16,108 nt of DNA from Nitrososphaeraceae archaeon (GTDB lineage: Archaea; Thermoproteota; Nitrososphaeria; Nitrososphaerales; Nitrososphaeraceae), in assembly GCA_025936955.1 (NCBI GenBank), contig JAICSL010000010.1:1-16108 (forward strand). The letters are read 5' to 3'. The notes below the pieces were generated by a model, which had not been told where the DNA came from, ran no database searches, and saw only the letters and a list, made by a program, of their open reading frames with translations. Shown here piece by piece: positions 1-8,289 of the stretch; positions within the stretch are counted from its first letter, which is position 1, and every line of letters begins with the position of its first letter. The position numbers and the translations under genes were made by a program.

Positions 1-927
1 ACTATAATAATGCCGGAAAACGCTTCACCAGCAAAAGTGGCTGCTACAAAGGCTTACGGTGCAAACGTGATAATGAGAGGATCTAATTATGATGAATCTT
101 GGAAGGCAGCAGAGGAAATTGCACAGGAACAAGCGAGTGCCATAATTCATGCTTTTGATGACGATAAAATAATTTCGGGACAAGGAACAATTGGTCTTGA
201 GATATTGGAAGATCTTCCTGAACTCGACCAAATATATGTGCCAATAGGAGGGGGAGGATTAGCTGCTGGAATTGCAATCGCAATAAAGACGAAAAAACCT
301 CATGTCAAGATTATCGGAGTAGAATCAAAGGCATATTCTGGTATGAAAGACTCTCTTCTTAAAGGTAGTTTGCAAACTGTAAGAGGTGAGTATAGTATTG
401 CAGATGGTATTTCCGTGAAATCACCAGGAAAATTGCCATATGAGATAGCTACTAAATATTTAGATGACGTTGTGTTAGTGGATGATTCTTCAATAGTTAA
501 AACAATGTTTCTGCTTATGGAGAGATCTAAACTCGTCGTGGAACCTGCAGGTGCTGCTAGTCTTGCATATCTCATTTCAAACAAGAATGAAATCAAGAAT
601 AAGAAGGTTGTATCTTTACTTTCAGGAGGTAATGTAGATATGTATTTGCTAGGTCAAGTCGTAGCAAAAGGGCTAATGCAGATGGGTAGAATGCTAAAAA
701 TTTTTGTTCAACTGCCAGATAGACCAGGGGCACTCAAGACAGTAATTGATAGTATAGCAGAGATGAGTATAAACATTGTTGAAGTAATACATGATAGATT
801 AAGCTCAAACATCTCAGCAGGAACTGCAGGAGTCTTCCTAAGCCTTGAAATGGAAAATGAAACGCATGCTAATCGTCTAATCAACTTTTTAAGGGTAAAA
901 CAGACGAATTTTAGGATTGTCAGTTGA
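1..927 (+). CDS. ilvA: Threonine ammonia-lyase (dehydratase) with C-terminal ACT domain, 5'-truncated by window edge
   Basis: PLP enzyme of the fold-type II family that deaminates threonine to 2-oxobutanoate, the entry to isoleucine synthesis. The frame is open from base 1 and reads TIIMPENASPAKV, the usual family stretch about 90-100 residues into the protein, so the N-terminus with the PLP lysine lies outside the window and the ATG at 10 is internal. The PLP phosphate-binding glycine loop (PIGGGGLAAG) is encoded near 240-270, and a second glycine motif (SLLSGGNVD) near 615-640. From about 690 to the end there is an ACT domain (IFVQLPDRPGALKTV...), as in the roughly 400-aa archaeal and catabolic-type enzymes. 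ACT domains usually bind an amino-acid effector, so allosteric control is likely but not shown. The stop overlaps the stop of the convergent HMG-CoA synthase by 8 nt. A serine/threonine dehydratase of broader specificity cannot be excluded. Confidence 0.93.
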   Translation, partial: TIIMPENASPAKVAATKAYGANVIMRGSNYDESWKAAEEIAQEQASAIIHAFDDDKIISGQGTIGLEILEDLPELDQIYVPIGGGGLAAGIAIAIKTKKPHVKIIGVESKAYSGMKDSLLKGSLQTVRGEYSIADGISVKSPGKLPYEIATKYLDDVVLVDDSSIVKTMFLLMERSKLVVEPAGAASLAYLISNKNEIKNKKVVSLLSGGNVDMYLLGQVVAKGLMQMGRMLKIFVQLPDRPGALKTVIDSIAEMSINIVEVIHDRLSSNISAGTAGVFLSLEMENETHANRLINFLRVKQTNFRIVS

Positions 928-2317
928 GATAGTTATATTCTCGGAATCCTGCTTTGTCAGCTGTTGATCCACCAATTTTTACTAGAACAAATTCCTTATG
1001 GCCGCGAAGATGACAATCATTCAGGTTCCTCTCGTTCTTATGAACTTCCTCATATTCTTCGATCGACAATTTTGTCCTCATACCAATCTCTTCTTCGAGG
1101 TTCATATTTTTCACCAAACCCCTGTATTCAGGTTGTATTACTCCGCTAAATACCATAGCACTACTTCCACTGCCATAAGAACCAAATCCTATTCTTTTCG
1201 ACTCCAGTTCTACTCCTTTCTTATACTCGAATTCGAGTAAGCTCCTAAGGCCCATATACATAGATGCTGTATACAAATTTCCAATTAAAGACGATGCCTC
1301 GAGCGAACTAGCCATCTTCTGTTCGAAGACCTCATTATAAGATGATGTCTGCATGAATGCGCGTCTAAATTTCTCATCAGATTCCATAAATTCTTTATCT
1401 GCAAGTATTGACTCTATTGTACCGCGAGGATCCTTTGGTACTGGCTCTATCATACCTATCTCTTTTATAATGTGTTGCCATCGCGGTAGATGACGCCATT
1501 CGTGTCTAAGTAGGTAAGCCAGAGCCTTCTCGCCCATTTTTCTGTAAGGCAAATGTACACTAAACAGATCGATATGGTCTGTAATTGATTCTCCATTACG
1601 AAGTCGAATCAGACCTGTTCTAATAGCTTTCTCTTTATAACTATCAAATGCTTTCTTGACTTGAATAAGATACAATAAATTAGAATAATTTCCATTGACA
1701 AGCGGCGTTTCTTTTCCAAAAGGTCTGTAAAAATCATATTCATTCTTTATTATTGTGGATGCAATTTTTGAATCAAAGGCCAAGAGCCTTGGATTCTCTG
1801 TGATCAGCATGGCAACTGCACCAGCCCCTTGAGTGTATTCTCCTGCAGAACCAATATCGTATTTAGCTATGTCACTTACAATAACAACTGCAGCTTTATT
1901 GTTGTTCTCTTCAGCCCTAATCCAATTTGTGTTGTCATATAAGGCATAAGATCCACTTACACAGGCAAATTTACATTCAATTCCACCCGCATGTTCAAAA
2001 GATCCTTCTCCGTAAACTTCCTCCAACATTCCTATCACAAATGAATTCATGGCCTTAGATTCATCTAGGGCAGACTCTGTAGCAACATACATTCTGCCAA
2101 TATTTTGTGGCTGTAAATCGTTTTTCTGCATCAATTTCAAACAGGCATTAGCAGCCATACATGCAGAATCTTGATTTGTGTCAACCAATGCCATCTTCTT
2201 TATTCCAATGCCATACTCCAATTTCTGCGGGTTGATACCCCTTGCCTGAGCAAAGTCCTTGTAATCGATATAAAGTTTCGGGACATAGATGGCCAGGTCA
2301 TCAATCCCTACTTGCAT
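920..2317 (-). CDS. mvaS: Hydroxymethylglutaryl-CoA synthase, long (465 aa) form
   Basis: Thiolase-fold enzyme that condenses acetyl-CoA and acetoacetyl-CoA to HMG-CoA, committing carbon to mevalonate and the archaeal isoprenoid lipids. The catalytic triad is visible: Glu81 in ATESALDESK, Cys119 in FACVSGSYAL, and His255 in FSVHLPYRKMGEKA. A C-terminal glycine/serine-rich loop (FGSYGSGSSAMVFSG) matches the family. At 465 residues it is about 100 longer than the ~350-aa HMGS of most euryarchaea and crenarchaea (recalled sizes) and resembles the eukaryote/Gram-positive type. The ATG start is supported by a TATA-like TTTAAA centred about 28 bp upstream, which would give a nearly leaderless transcript. 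It is the only mevalonate gene here; no acetoacetyl-CoA thiolase or DUF35 partner lies beside it. Confidence 0.93.
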   Translation of the reverse strand: MQVGIDDLAIYVPKLYIDYKDFAQARGINPQKLEYGIGIKKMALVDTNQDSACMAANACLKLMQKNDLQPQNIGRMYVATESALDESKAMNSFVIGMLEEVYGEGSFEHAGGIECKFACVSGSYALYDNTNWIRAEENNNKAAVVIVSDIAKYDIGSAGEYTQGAGAVAMLITENPRLLAFDSKIASTIIKNEYDFYRPFGKETPLVNGNYSNLLYLIQVKKAFDSYKEKAIRTGLIRLRNGESITDHIDLFSVHLPYRKMGEKALAYLLRHEWRHLPRWQHIIKEIGMIEPVPKDPRGTIESILADKEFMESDEKFRRAFMQTSSYNEVFEQKMASSLEASSLIGNLYTASMYMGLRSLLEFEYKKGVELESKRIGFGSYGSGSSAMVFSGVIQPEYRGLVKNMNLEEEIGMRTKLSIEEYEEVHKNERNLNDCHLRGHKEFVLVKIGGSTADKAGFREYNYLN

Positions 2318-2342
2318 TCAATACAAACTATCCCAGTAGGAA

Positions 2343-2348
2343 TTTAAA
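2343..2348 (-). promoter_or_regulatory. TATA-like box of HMG-CoA synthase
   Basis: On the minus strand this reads cgTTTAAAtt, centred about 28 bp before the ATG at 2317. That spacing puts transcription start a few bases before, or at, the start codon. Position and sequence only. Confidence 0.5.
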
Positions 2349-2475
2349 CGTATTTACTTGTAGTAATGTTCATGTGAATAAAAAACGCTTTTACTCTTCT
2401 TTATAATAGCTGAGAGAATGGCTAGAAAAAACACGTTCAGAAACTTTAGATTTTTTTCTGCAATTTATCCCGCTT

Positions 2476-2607
2476 ATGAGGATGTTTGAAAGTAGGATTA
2501 TAGTAGCAAATCAAATGAACATAATTGTCCTCTATGCAATATGGTGGGTTGAAGCTGAGGCGCTTGCCGCTACGTTGGAGTATTCTATACTGATTAATAG
2601 TACTTGA
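2476..2607 (+). CDS. Doubtful 43-aa ORF in the spacer between mvaS and mqnC
   Basis: The ATG at 2476 opens a 43-aa frame with a hydrophobic, tryptophan-containing middle (LYAIWWVEAEALAATLEY). The same frame has no stop back to 2410 but no ATG, GTG or TTG there, so it might also be the remains of a longer gene. A TATA-like TTTATAATA lies at 2399-2407. A different ATG at 2418 opens only 23 codons. The last codons overlap the 3' end of mqnC on the opposite strand (stop 2594). Part of the span (2541-2578) is distinctly GC-rich for this window, which could mean coding or a structured RNA. I recognise no family; chance is quite possible. Confidence 0.15.
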   Translation: MRMFESRIIVANQMNIIVLYAIWWVEAEALAATLEYSILINST

Positions 2608-3721
2608 TGTTCGTGTAAAAATTATCTCTTTCTGCAACCAAGAAACCTATCTGTTTGATAGCTTCTATAATTTTTTGTGAGGACAGCTCGGTAGATCGAG
2701 CTCCAGTTGCACTCACTACTTCTTCTCCAATCAGAGTTCCTCCAAAGTCGTCTGCACCATAATTTAAAGCAAGCTGAGCCATTCCGACTCCGTTTGTTAG
2801 CCATGAAGATTGAAGATGATCGATCAGACCAAAATAGAAAATCCTTATTATTGCTATCATTTTTAAAAGCTGTGCTCCTCCTGATGAATAATTGATAAGT
2901 CCTTCAGACTGCATCTGTGTCTTGTTTGGTTCAAAACTCCATGGAATGAATGCCATAAATCCTCTCGTTTTTTCTTGTAATTTAGCGATCTTGATAATAT
3001 GTCGTGCTAATTGCTCTTCATTCTCAACAGTACCATACATCATTGTAGCAGAGGATTTTAAGCCAATATTATGTGCCTCTTCCATAATTCTGAGCCATTC
3101 ATGACTCTTGATTTTAAGAGGGCTAATTTCCGCTTTGACGTCGTCATCAAGGATCTCAGCACCGGCTCCCGGGAGGGAATCGAGTCCTGCGACTTTTAAT
3201 CTGTCAAGAACCTCTCTCGTACTGATCTTTTCGATTCTTGAAATCATATCAACTTCAGATGGGGAAAGACCATGAATTCCCACTTCCGGCGTCCTCTTTT
3301 TTATTTCTTTGAAGATCGTCTCATAGTATTCAAGCTTTAAATTTGGATTATGTCCCCCTTGAAAAAGTACTTGGGTAATGCCAAATGATTCTCTGGCTAC
3401 GATTACACGTCTTATAATATCCTGTAGTGTAAGAGTATAAGACTCTGAATGACCTGGAGGACGGTAAAATGCGCAGAATTTGCAGTAGGTCACACAAACA
3501 TTGGTGTAGTTTAGGATAATATTATTTACAAATGTAACTGTATTTCCATACATTTTTTCTCTCAAAATATTTCCAACGTGACCGATTAAAAAGGAATCTT
3601 GTGACTTAATGAGCCTAATACATTCGTTAAGTCCTAGAGGCTGGCCTTTTAACGCAGAATCTAAAACGTCACTAACGTCAGATTTAGCGATAAAATTTTG
3701 TAATAAATGACTATTTTGCAA
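2594..3721 (-). CDS. mqnC: Cyclic dehypoxanthinyl futalosine synthase (radical SAM), menaquinone biosynthesis
   Basis: Radical SAM enzyme of the futalosine route that cyclises dehypoxanthine futalosine to the spiro naphthoquinone precursor. The 4Fe-4S motif is CVTYCKFC (Cys76, Cys80, Cys83), preceded by the typical NYTNVCVT and followed by AFYR. Later family motifs include LFQGGHNPNLKLEYY, LDSLPGAGAEIL, ATMMYGTVE, FIPWSFEPN, SSWLTNGVGMAQLALNYGADD and the near-C-terminal GEEVVSATGA. The FQGGH and WSF signatures favour MqnC over MqnE. The 375-aa length is normal. No ATG, GTG or other TTG precedes Met57, so TTG at 3721 is the best start; an AATAAATA box about 28 bp upstream supports it as a leaderless start. 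It diverges from mqnE and converges on the mvaS side spacer. Confidence 0.92.
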   Translation of the reverse strand: MQNSHLLQNFIAKSDVSDVLDSALKGQPLGLNECIRLIKSQDSFLIGHVGNILREKMYGNTVTFVNNIILNYTNVCVTYCKFCAFYRPPGHSESYTLTLQDIIRRVIVARESFGITQVLFQGGHNPNLKLEYYETIFKEIKKRTPEVGIHGLSPSEVDMISRIEKISTREVLDRLKVAGLDSLPGAGAEILDDDVKAEISPLKIKSHEWLRIMEEAHNIGLKSSATMMYGTVENEEQLARHIIKIAKLQEKTRGFMAFIPWSFEPNKTQMQSEGLINYSSGGAQLLKMIAIIRIFYFGLIDHLQSSWLTNGVGMAQLALNYGADDFGGTLIGEEVVSATGARSTELSSQKIIEAIKQIGFLVAERDNFYTNIKYY

Positions 3722-3744
3722 TATACAATTGCTGTTAATAATGC

Positions 3745-3752
3745 TATTTATT
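3745..3752 (-). promoter_or_regulatory. TATA-like box of mqnC
   Basis: Minus-strand AATAAATA centred about 28 bp before the TTG at 3721. It fits a leaderless mqnC transcript and supports the TTG start. The stronger AT stretch at 3781-3795 could also serve this strand, giving a leader of about 40 nt. Confidence 0.4.
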
Positions 3753-3780
3753 CCTTACAACATCAAAATCGGCTTAAACG

Positions 3781-3792
3781 TATATTTATATT
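3781..3792 (+). promoter_or_regulatory. TATA box of mqnE
   Basis: TATATTTATATT centred about 32 bp before the TTG at 3818, preceded by a short purine-containing stretch (TTAAACG) that could act as BRE. It fits transcription starting at or just before TTG 3818. Read on the other strand it is nearly as good a TATA box. Confidence 0.5.
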
Positions 3793-3817
3793 AACTGTCA
3801 ATTACTACAATATTATC

Positions 3818-4918
3818 TTGCTAAACAGCATTGTTGGAATAACTAATGCATTAGAAAAAGCTCTAGCTGGTGAGGAGTTATCATACAATGATGGCGTGCA
3901 GTTAATGAAGGAGGAGAATCTCTTTTTATTAGGGGCCGTTGCGGATCAGGTTCGCAATCATCTCAAAGGAAACGTCGTTACTTTTGTTGCTTCTTATTAT
4001 CTGAACTATACTAATATTTGCGCTGCAAGTTGTCAGCTGTGTGCATTTTACAGGAAGGATAATGAACCTGATTCCTACACATTGAATATAGAGCAGATTC
4101 TCTCACGTGCACGGATCGCAATAAAACAATTTGGAACAACTGAACTTCATATTGTAGGAGGATTTCATCCAAAATTAGGTTTAGATTATTATGAGAATGT
4201 TATAAAACAAATAAAACTTGAGTTTCCTGCTGTTACAATTAAAGCATTGACGCCTGCAGAGATTTTCTTTATAGCCAAATTAACTAAGAATTCCATTAAA
4301 GAAATACTGTTAAGACTAAAGTCTGCTGGGTTAGATGCTCTTCCCGGTGGCGGAGCTGAAATTTTTAGTCCTGATATAAGAGATAAAATTGTAAAAGGAA
4401 AATGTTCTGGTGAGGAGTGGCTAGATACAGCTCGAATAGCACATGAATTAGGTTTAAAAAGCAATTGTACGATGCTATTTGGCCACATAGAAAAACCTGA
4501 GCACATTGTAGATCATATATTAAAAATTCGGGAACTACATAAGAAAACACACGGATTCAATACATTCATTCCACTAAAGTTTAGTATGAGTAATACTGAG
4601 TTAGAGTCTAAGGGAATAATCAGAAGTGAAAGTCCCTCAACATATGATTTAAGAGTTTTTGCAGTTGCAAGACTGTTGCTAGCTAATACGCTAAATAATC
4701 TCTCAATATATTGGGTCGCGCTCGGAAAGAAATTAGCGCAAGTGGCATTGTATTACGGAGGCAATGATATGGTAGGAACTGCTTTTTCAGAAGAAATATT
4801 CAAAGCCGCAGGCAAGGTGAGCGGTACATCCATAAATGAACTCATTAATCTAATAAGAGAAAGTAATAGAGAACCTATACAAAGAAATACATTTTTTACT
4901 TTCCTTAGGAGATTTTGA
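3818..4918 (+). CDS. mqnE: Aminodeoxyfutalosine synthase (radical SAM), menaquinone biosynthesis
   Basis: Radical SAM enzyme that joins the adenosyl radical from SAM to the enolpyruvyl-benzoate made by MqnA, giving aminofutalosine. From TTG 3818 the product is 366 aa with the cluster motif CAASCQLC (Cys68, Cys72, Cys75) followed by AFYRK. MqnE-type signatures follow: TELHIVGGFHP, GLDALPGGGAEIF, NCTMLFGHIE, HGFNTFIPLKF and YWVALGKKLAQVALYYGGND. The open frame reaches back to an ATG at 3707, but that start would lie inside mqnC and upstream of the TATA box, and the extra 37 residues match nothing in the family; TTG 3818 is the only other start codon near the conserved N-terminus (NALEKALAGEELS). 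It is a paralogue of MqnC with about the same length. Confidence 0.9.
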   Translation: MLNSIVGITNALEKALAGEELSYNDGVQLMKEENLFLLGAVADQVRNHLKGNVVTFVASYYLNYTNICAASCQLCAFYRKDNEPDSYTLNIEQILSRARIAIKQFGTTELHIVGGFHPKLGLDYYENVIKQIKLEFPAVTIKALTPAEIFFIAKLTKNSIKEILLRLKSAGLDALPGGGAEIFSPDIRDKIVKGKCSGEEWLDTARIAHELGLKSNCTMLFGHIEKPEHIVDHILKIRELHKKTHGFNTFIPLKFSMSNTELESKGIIRSESPSTYDLRVFAVARLLLANTLNNLSIYWVALGKKLAQVALYYGGNDMVGTAFSEEIFKAAGKVSGTSINELINLIRESNREPIQRNTFFTFLRRF

Positions 4919-4928
4919 GTTATTAATC

Positions 4929-4946
4929 TTTTATAAGCCTATAAAA
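4929..4946. terminator. Inverted repeat after mqnE, possible terminator between convergent mqnE and mqnD
   Basis: Perfect 7-bp stem TTTTATA / TATAAAA around the loop AGCC, beginning 11 nt after the mqnE stop. Archaeal termination usually depends on T-rich tracts more than hairpins, so the role is a guess; mRNA 3'-end protection would fit as well. Confidence 0.3.
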
Positions 4947-5015
4947 TCCCGCCTACTATACATAGCCATTACCATTGTAAATCTGCATTGGAAGGCTGAA
5001 GCCAGCAACATTGTT

Positions 5016-5840
5016 CTAGTAGAAATTCAAAACAACATTCGAAAGTATTCCCTTTTCCTCAGCCATCGTAAATATTTTTTTAAGAGCTTTTACACCACTT
5101 TCGCCCATGTCTATAGTTAAATTATTTACATACATTTTAATAAATTTAGAGATTACTTGTTTTGGATGTCCTCTGCCATATCTCATTGCATATTCAACAG
5201 CAGCGTCTATATTATCCAAGCCATATAATATTGATCTCTTAAATAAGGAATCAAACTGCGTAATTTGGTCCGATGTGAGTGCTTTCTTACTTGCAACATT
5301 GATTCCTAGTGGTACGGGCAATCCATTAGTAATTTTATCCCACCAGAGTCCCAAATCTAGTATATTAAATAGCTGTGAATCTCTATAGGTAATTTGTGAC
5401 TCATGGATTATCAATCCAGCTTCTACCCTATTAGATAGAACAGCGTCAGGGATTTGATGGAATGGAATTTCCTCTGATTTAAATCTCCCCAAGACGAGAT
5501 TTAGCAATAAATTAGCAGAAGTCATTTTCCCTGGTATAGCTATTGTACACTTTCTTAGATCTTGTAATGATAATCTATTTTTTGATATGACTATCGGTCC
5601 GTACTTTATACCAAAGCTAGCGCCAGTATGCAATACAACATAATTTTTTGAATAAGCATAGGCATGAGCTGAAATGGCTGTTACATCAAGCTCATGCTTT
5701 AACATTCGTCTGTTGAGTGATTCGATATCTTCAATGATTTGTGTAATCGTAAAATGCGGAGTTTGTATTTTGCCGCTGTTTATACCATAGAACATAAAAG
5801 CATCATCCGCGTCAGGAGTGTGTCCTAATTTCAATTCCAT
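5016..5840 (-). CDS. mqnD: 1,4-dihydroxy-6-naphthoate synthase, menaquinone biosynthesis
   Basis: Acts after MqnC, releasing 1,4-dihydroxy-6-naphthoate from the cyclic futalosine product. The 274-aa protein has the periplasmic-binding-like fold signatures of MqnD: LGHTPDADDAFMFYG at the N-terminus, GIKYGPIV, IPGKMTSANLLLNL, DAVLSNRVEAGLIIHE, LGLWWDKITNGLPVPLGIN, YAMRYGRGH and MYVNNLTIDMGESGVKALK. His146 in LIIHE corresponds to the histidine proposed as the catalytic base in the Thermus enzyme (from memory). The related MqnA lacks this combination. ATG 5840 is preceded by a TATA-like box about 32 bp upstream. It converges with mqnE over a 97-bp gap. mqnA, mqnB and the late prenylation and methylation genes are not in the window. 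Confidence 0.93.
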   Translation of the reverse strand: MELKLGHTPDADDAFMFYGINSGKIQTPHFTITQIIEDIESLNRRMLKHELDVTAISAHAYAYSKNYVVLHTGASFGIKYGPIVISKNRLSLQDLRKCTIAIPGKMTSANLLLNLVLGRFKSEEIPFHQIPDAVLSNRVEAGLIIHESQITYRDSQLFNILDLGLWWDKITNGLPVPLGINVASKKALTSDQITQFDSLFKRSILYGLDNIDAAVEYAMRYGRGHPKQVISKFIKMYVNNLTIDMGESGVKALKKIFTMAEEKGILSNVVLNFY

Positions 5841-5868
5841 AAATACAGCATTCTATTAGAAAAGGACA

Positions 5869-5875
5869 ATTATAC
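5869..5875 (-). promoter_or_regulatory. TATA-like box of mqnD
   Basis: Minus strand reads aaagTATAATT, centred about 32 bp before the ATG at 5840. Confidence 0.45.
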
Positions 5876-6048
5876 TTTGCTTATCATATACTCTCATTCG
5901 AGTCTTTTTGTACTTTTGTCTTTATCGTAGAATAAATATGGGATGACCGTTGCAGAAGTCCTGTGAATTTATTAATTTGACAAATATTATACTCAATTAA
6001 AACGCAGTCGGCTTAGAATAAATTCAACTACCACAAATTATAAGGAAG

Positions 6049-6057
6049 ATTTAATAA
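6049..6057 (+). promoter_or_regulatory. TATA-like box of EF-2
   Basis: ATTTAATAA after the purine-rich AAGGAAG, centred about 35 bp before the ATG at 6088. It would leave a leader of roughly 5-10 nt. No ribosome-binding site is evident. Confidence 0.4.
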
Positions 6058-6087
6058 CCCTCCTGCAAAGCTTTTTCGTTTGAATAG

Positions 6088-8289
6088 ATGCCCAAATTCA
6101 AATCAACTCAGGATATTTTGAGAATTATTGGTAATAAGGAACAGATTCGTAATTTTGGAGTGATTGCGCACGTTGACCACGGCAAAACCACTATGAGCGA
6201 TAGTTTGTTAGCTGCTTCGGGTATTATTTCTCCTTCAGTAGCAGGGCAAGCCCTAGCTCTAGACTCTATGAAACTTGAGCAAAATAGGCAAATGACCATC
6301 CGTGGAGCGAATGTTACCCTATTCTATGAAACCGAAGGGAAGGAATATGTAATTAATATGATAGATACACCCGGTCACATTGATTTTACAGGCAGGGTGA
6401 CCCGTGCTCTCAGAGCAATCGATGGAGTGGTCGTTGTTTCTGATTCCGTTGAAGGAATTATGACCCAGACAGAAACGGTAACTAGACAGGCATTGGAAGA
6501 ACGAGTAAAGCCTGTTCTATATATTAACAAAATCGATCGACTGGTAAAGGAACTAAGGCTGGATGCTGCCGCAATGCAAAAATGGCTTTCAAATATAATT
6601 GGTGAATTTAATAAACTTATAGATATTTACGCTGAACCTGACCTAAAAGAAAAATGGAAAGTCAGTATTCAGGGAAATAGTGTTGCATTTGGTTCTGCAA
6701 AGGATAGATGGGGCTTTAATTTCAAAATGGCACAGAAAAAGGGAATAGGTTTCAAGGATGTCTATGATGCATATACTTCAGAAGACCCCACCATCGTTAG
6801 GTCTCTGGCAGAACGAGCCCCACTTCACGACGCGGTATTAGGAATGGTCGTGCAACACCATCCTCCTCCTCATGTAGCTCAAAGATACAGAATACCAAAA
6901 ATTTGGCCAGGTGAGTTGGAGTCTGATATAGGAAAATCTCTTTTGGCTTGTGACGATAAAGGTCCATCAGTAATGATGGTCACCACGATAAATGTTGATC
7001 CCCAAGCTGGGAGAGTTGCAACTGGTAGACTTTTTTCTGGTACCATAAAGGATGGAGATGAAGTACATCTTATAGACGGAAAAAGACTGGGAAAAGTTCA
7101 GTCAGTAAATATCTATATGGGTAATACAAGAGAAGTAGTGAGCATGTTGCCTGCTGGCAATATTCCAGCCCTTCTAGGTCTGGATTATGCTGTAGCCGGG
7201 GAAACAATTTCAACTGTGAAAAATATACCACCATTCGAGTCTATCAAATATGTGTCGGAACCAGTAGTTACAATTGCAGTGGAACCAAAACATCCAAAGG
7301 ATCTGCCTAAGCTTGTTGAAGCATTACGTAGAATTACGGTAGAAGATCCAAATTTGATTATTAAAATTGATGAGGAAACCGGAGAGACCTTGATGGCTGG
7401 TATGGGTGTGTTACACCTTGAAATTGCTACTTCCCTTTTGCAAGAAGCAGGACTTGAAATTTCAACTACGCAACCTTTGATAAATTACAGAGAAACTATT
7501 CGTTCGAAAACAACTCCAATAATGAGTAAATCACCGAATAAACATAATAAGGTATTCATGAGAGTAGAGCCCCTCGACGAACCGGTTATAGAATTGATAA
7601 GAACAGGCAAAATCAAAGAGGATATGGACAGGAAAGAAGTAGCCAAGAGCCTTCGAGAAAAAGGATGGAGTGCCGAGGAGGCACGTAGTGTTGCAGCCGT
7701 GGATGTCAGTGGCAATATCCTGATTGATGAAACTAAGGGGGTTCAATTTATTCAAGAATCTATGGATTCTATCCGATCAGGCTTCGATGATGTCATTCAT
7801 TCTGGTCCAATCGCTCATGAATCTGTCAGGGGAGTGAAGTTTATCTTACATCATTTTGTTCCACATGAGGATCCAGCTCACAGAGGGCTTGCACAGTTAT
7901 TGCCGGCAACTAGGAGATCCATGTTGGGATCATTATTAATTGCAGACCCCATTCTACTCGAACCCGTGCTTGGAATTGAAATTAAATGTCCACAAGAACA
8001 GATCGGCACTGTGGCGGGTATACTGTCCAGCAAGAGAGGGAAATTGTTAAATGTGGAACAAAAAGGTGTAATATCAATCATACAAGGAGAAGTTCCAGCT
8101 TCTGAAACTTTTGACCTTTCAGAAGTTATGCGAGGAGCAACTGCCGGTAAAGCTATGTGGAATACATATTTCAAGTCTTGGCAGCCTGTCCCACTATCAA
8201 TATTCAAAAATCTAGTAGGCGAAACACGAAAAAGAAAGGGACTGAATCCAGAACCTCCAACCCCTGACGAATTCATTGACAAGGAGTAA
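6088..8289 (+). CDS. fusA: Translation elongation factor EF-2 (archaeal, diphthamide-bearing)
   Basis: GTPase that drives ribosomal translocation in the cytoplasm. The 733-aa length is normal for archaeal EF-2. GTPase motifs: P-loop AHVDHGKT (27-34), DTPGHIDF (93-100) and NKID (147-150). Domain II starts near 285 (ACDDKGPSVMMVTT), domain III near 390, and domain IV carries the loop PHEDPAHRGLAQ, with His598 as the expected diphthamide site and substrate for the Dph enzymes. The C-terminus RKRKGLNPEPPTPDEFID is characteristic of archaeal EF-2. It stands alone, not in the EF-1A/S10 ribosomal cluster. The stop TAA overlaps the ATG of a possible small ORF (GGAGTAATG). Confidence 0.98.
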   Translation: MPKFKSTQDILRIIGNKEQIRNFGVIAHVDHGKTTMSDSLLAASGIISPSVAGQALALDSMKLEQNRQMTIRGANVTLFYETEGKEYVINMIDTPGHIDFTGRVTRALRAIDGVVVVSDSVEGIMTQTETVTRQALEERVKPVLYINKIDRLVKELRLDAAAMQKWLSNIIGEFNKLIDIYAEPDLKEKWKVSIQGNSVAFGSAKDRWGFNFKMAQKKGIGFKDVYDAYTSEDPTIVRSLAERAPLHDAVLGMVVQHHPPPHVAQRYRIPKIWPGELESDIGKSLLACDDKGPSVMMVTTINVDPQAGRVATGRLFSGTIKDGDEVHLIDGKRLGKVQSVNIYMGNTREVVSMLPAGNIPALLGLDYAVAGETISTVKNIPPFESIKYVSEPVVTIAVEPKHPKDLPKLVEALRRITVEDPNLIIKIDEETGETLMAGMGVLHLEIATSLLQEAGLEISTTQPLINYRETIRSKTTPIMSKSPNKHNKVFMRVEPLDEPVIELIRTGKIKEDMDRKEVAKSLREKGWSAEEARSVAAVDVSGNILIDETKGVQFIQESMDSIRSGFDDVIHSGPIAHESVRGVKFILHHFVPHEDPAHRGLAQLLPATRRSMLGSLLIADPILLEPVLGIEIKCPQEQIGTVAGILSSKRGKLLNVEQKGVISIIQGEVPASETFDLSEVMRGATAGKAMWNTYFKSWQPVPLSIFKNLVGETRKRKGLNPEPPTPDEFIDKE

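Noticed and set aside
2446..2637. 63-aa minus-strand frame overlapping the mqnC 3' end
   Set aside because: Its start lies within mqnC in another frame, and the product (rich in Asn, His and Lys) resembles no family; most likely a chance frame.
3707..3817. N-terminal extension of mqnE from ATG 3707
   Set aside because: It would begin inside mqnC, lie upstream of the TATA box at 3781-3792, and add residues with no counterpart in MqnE proteins. TTG 3818 fits both promoter spacing and family alignment.
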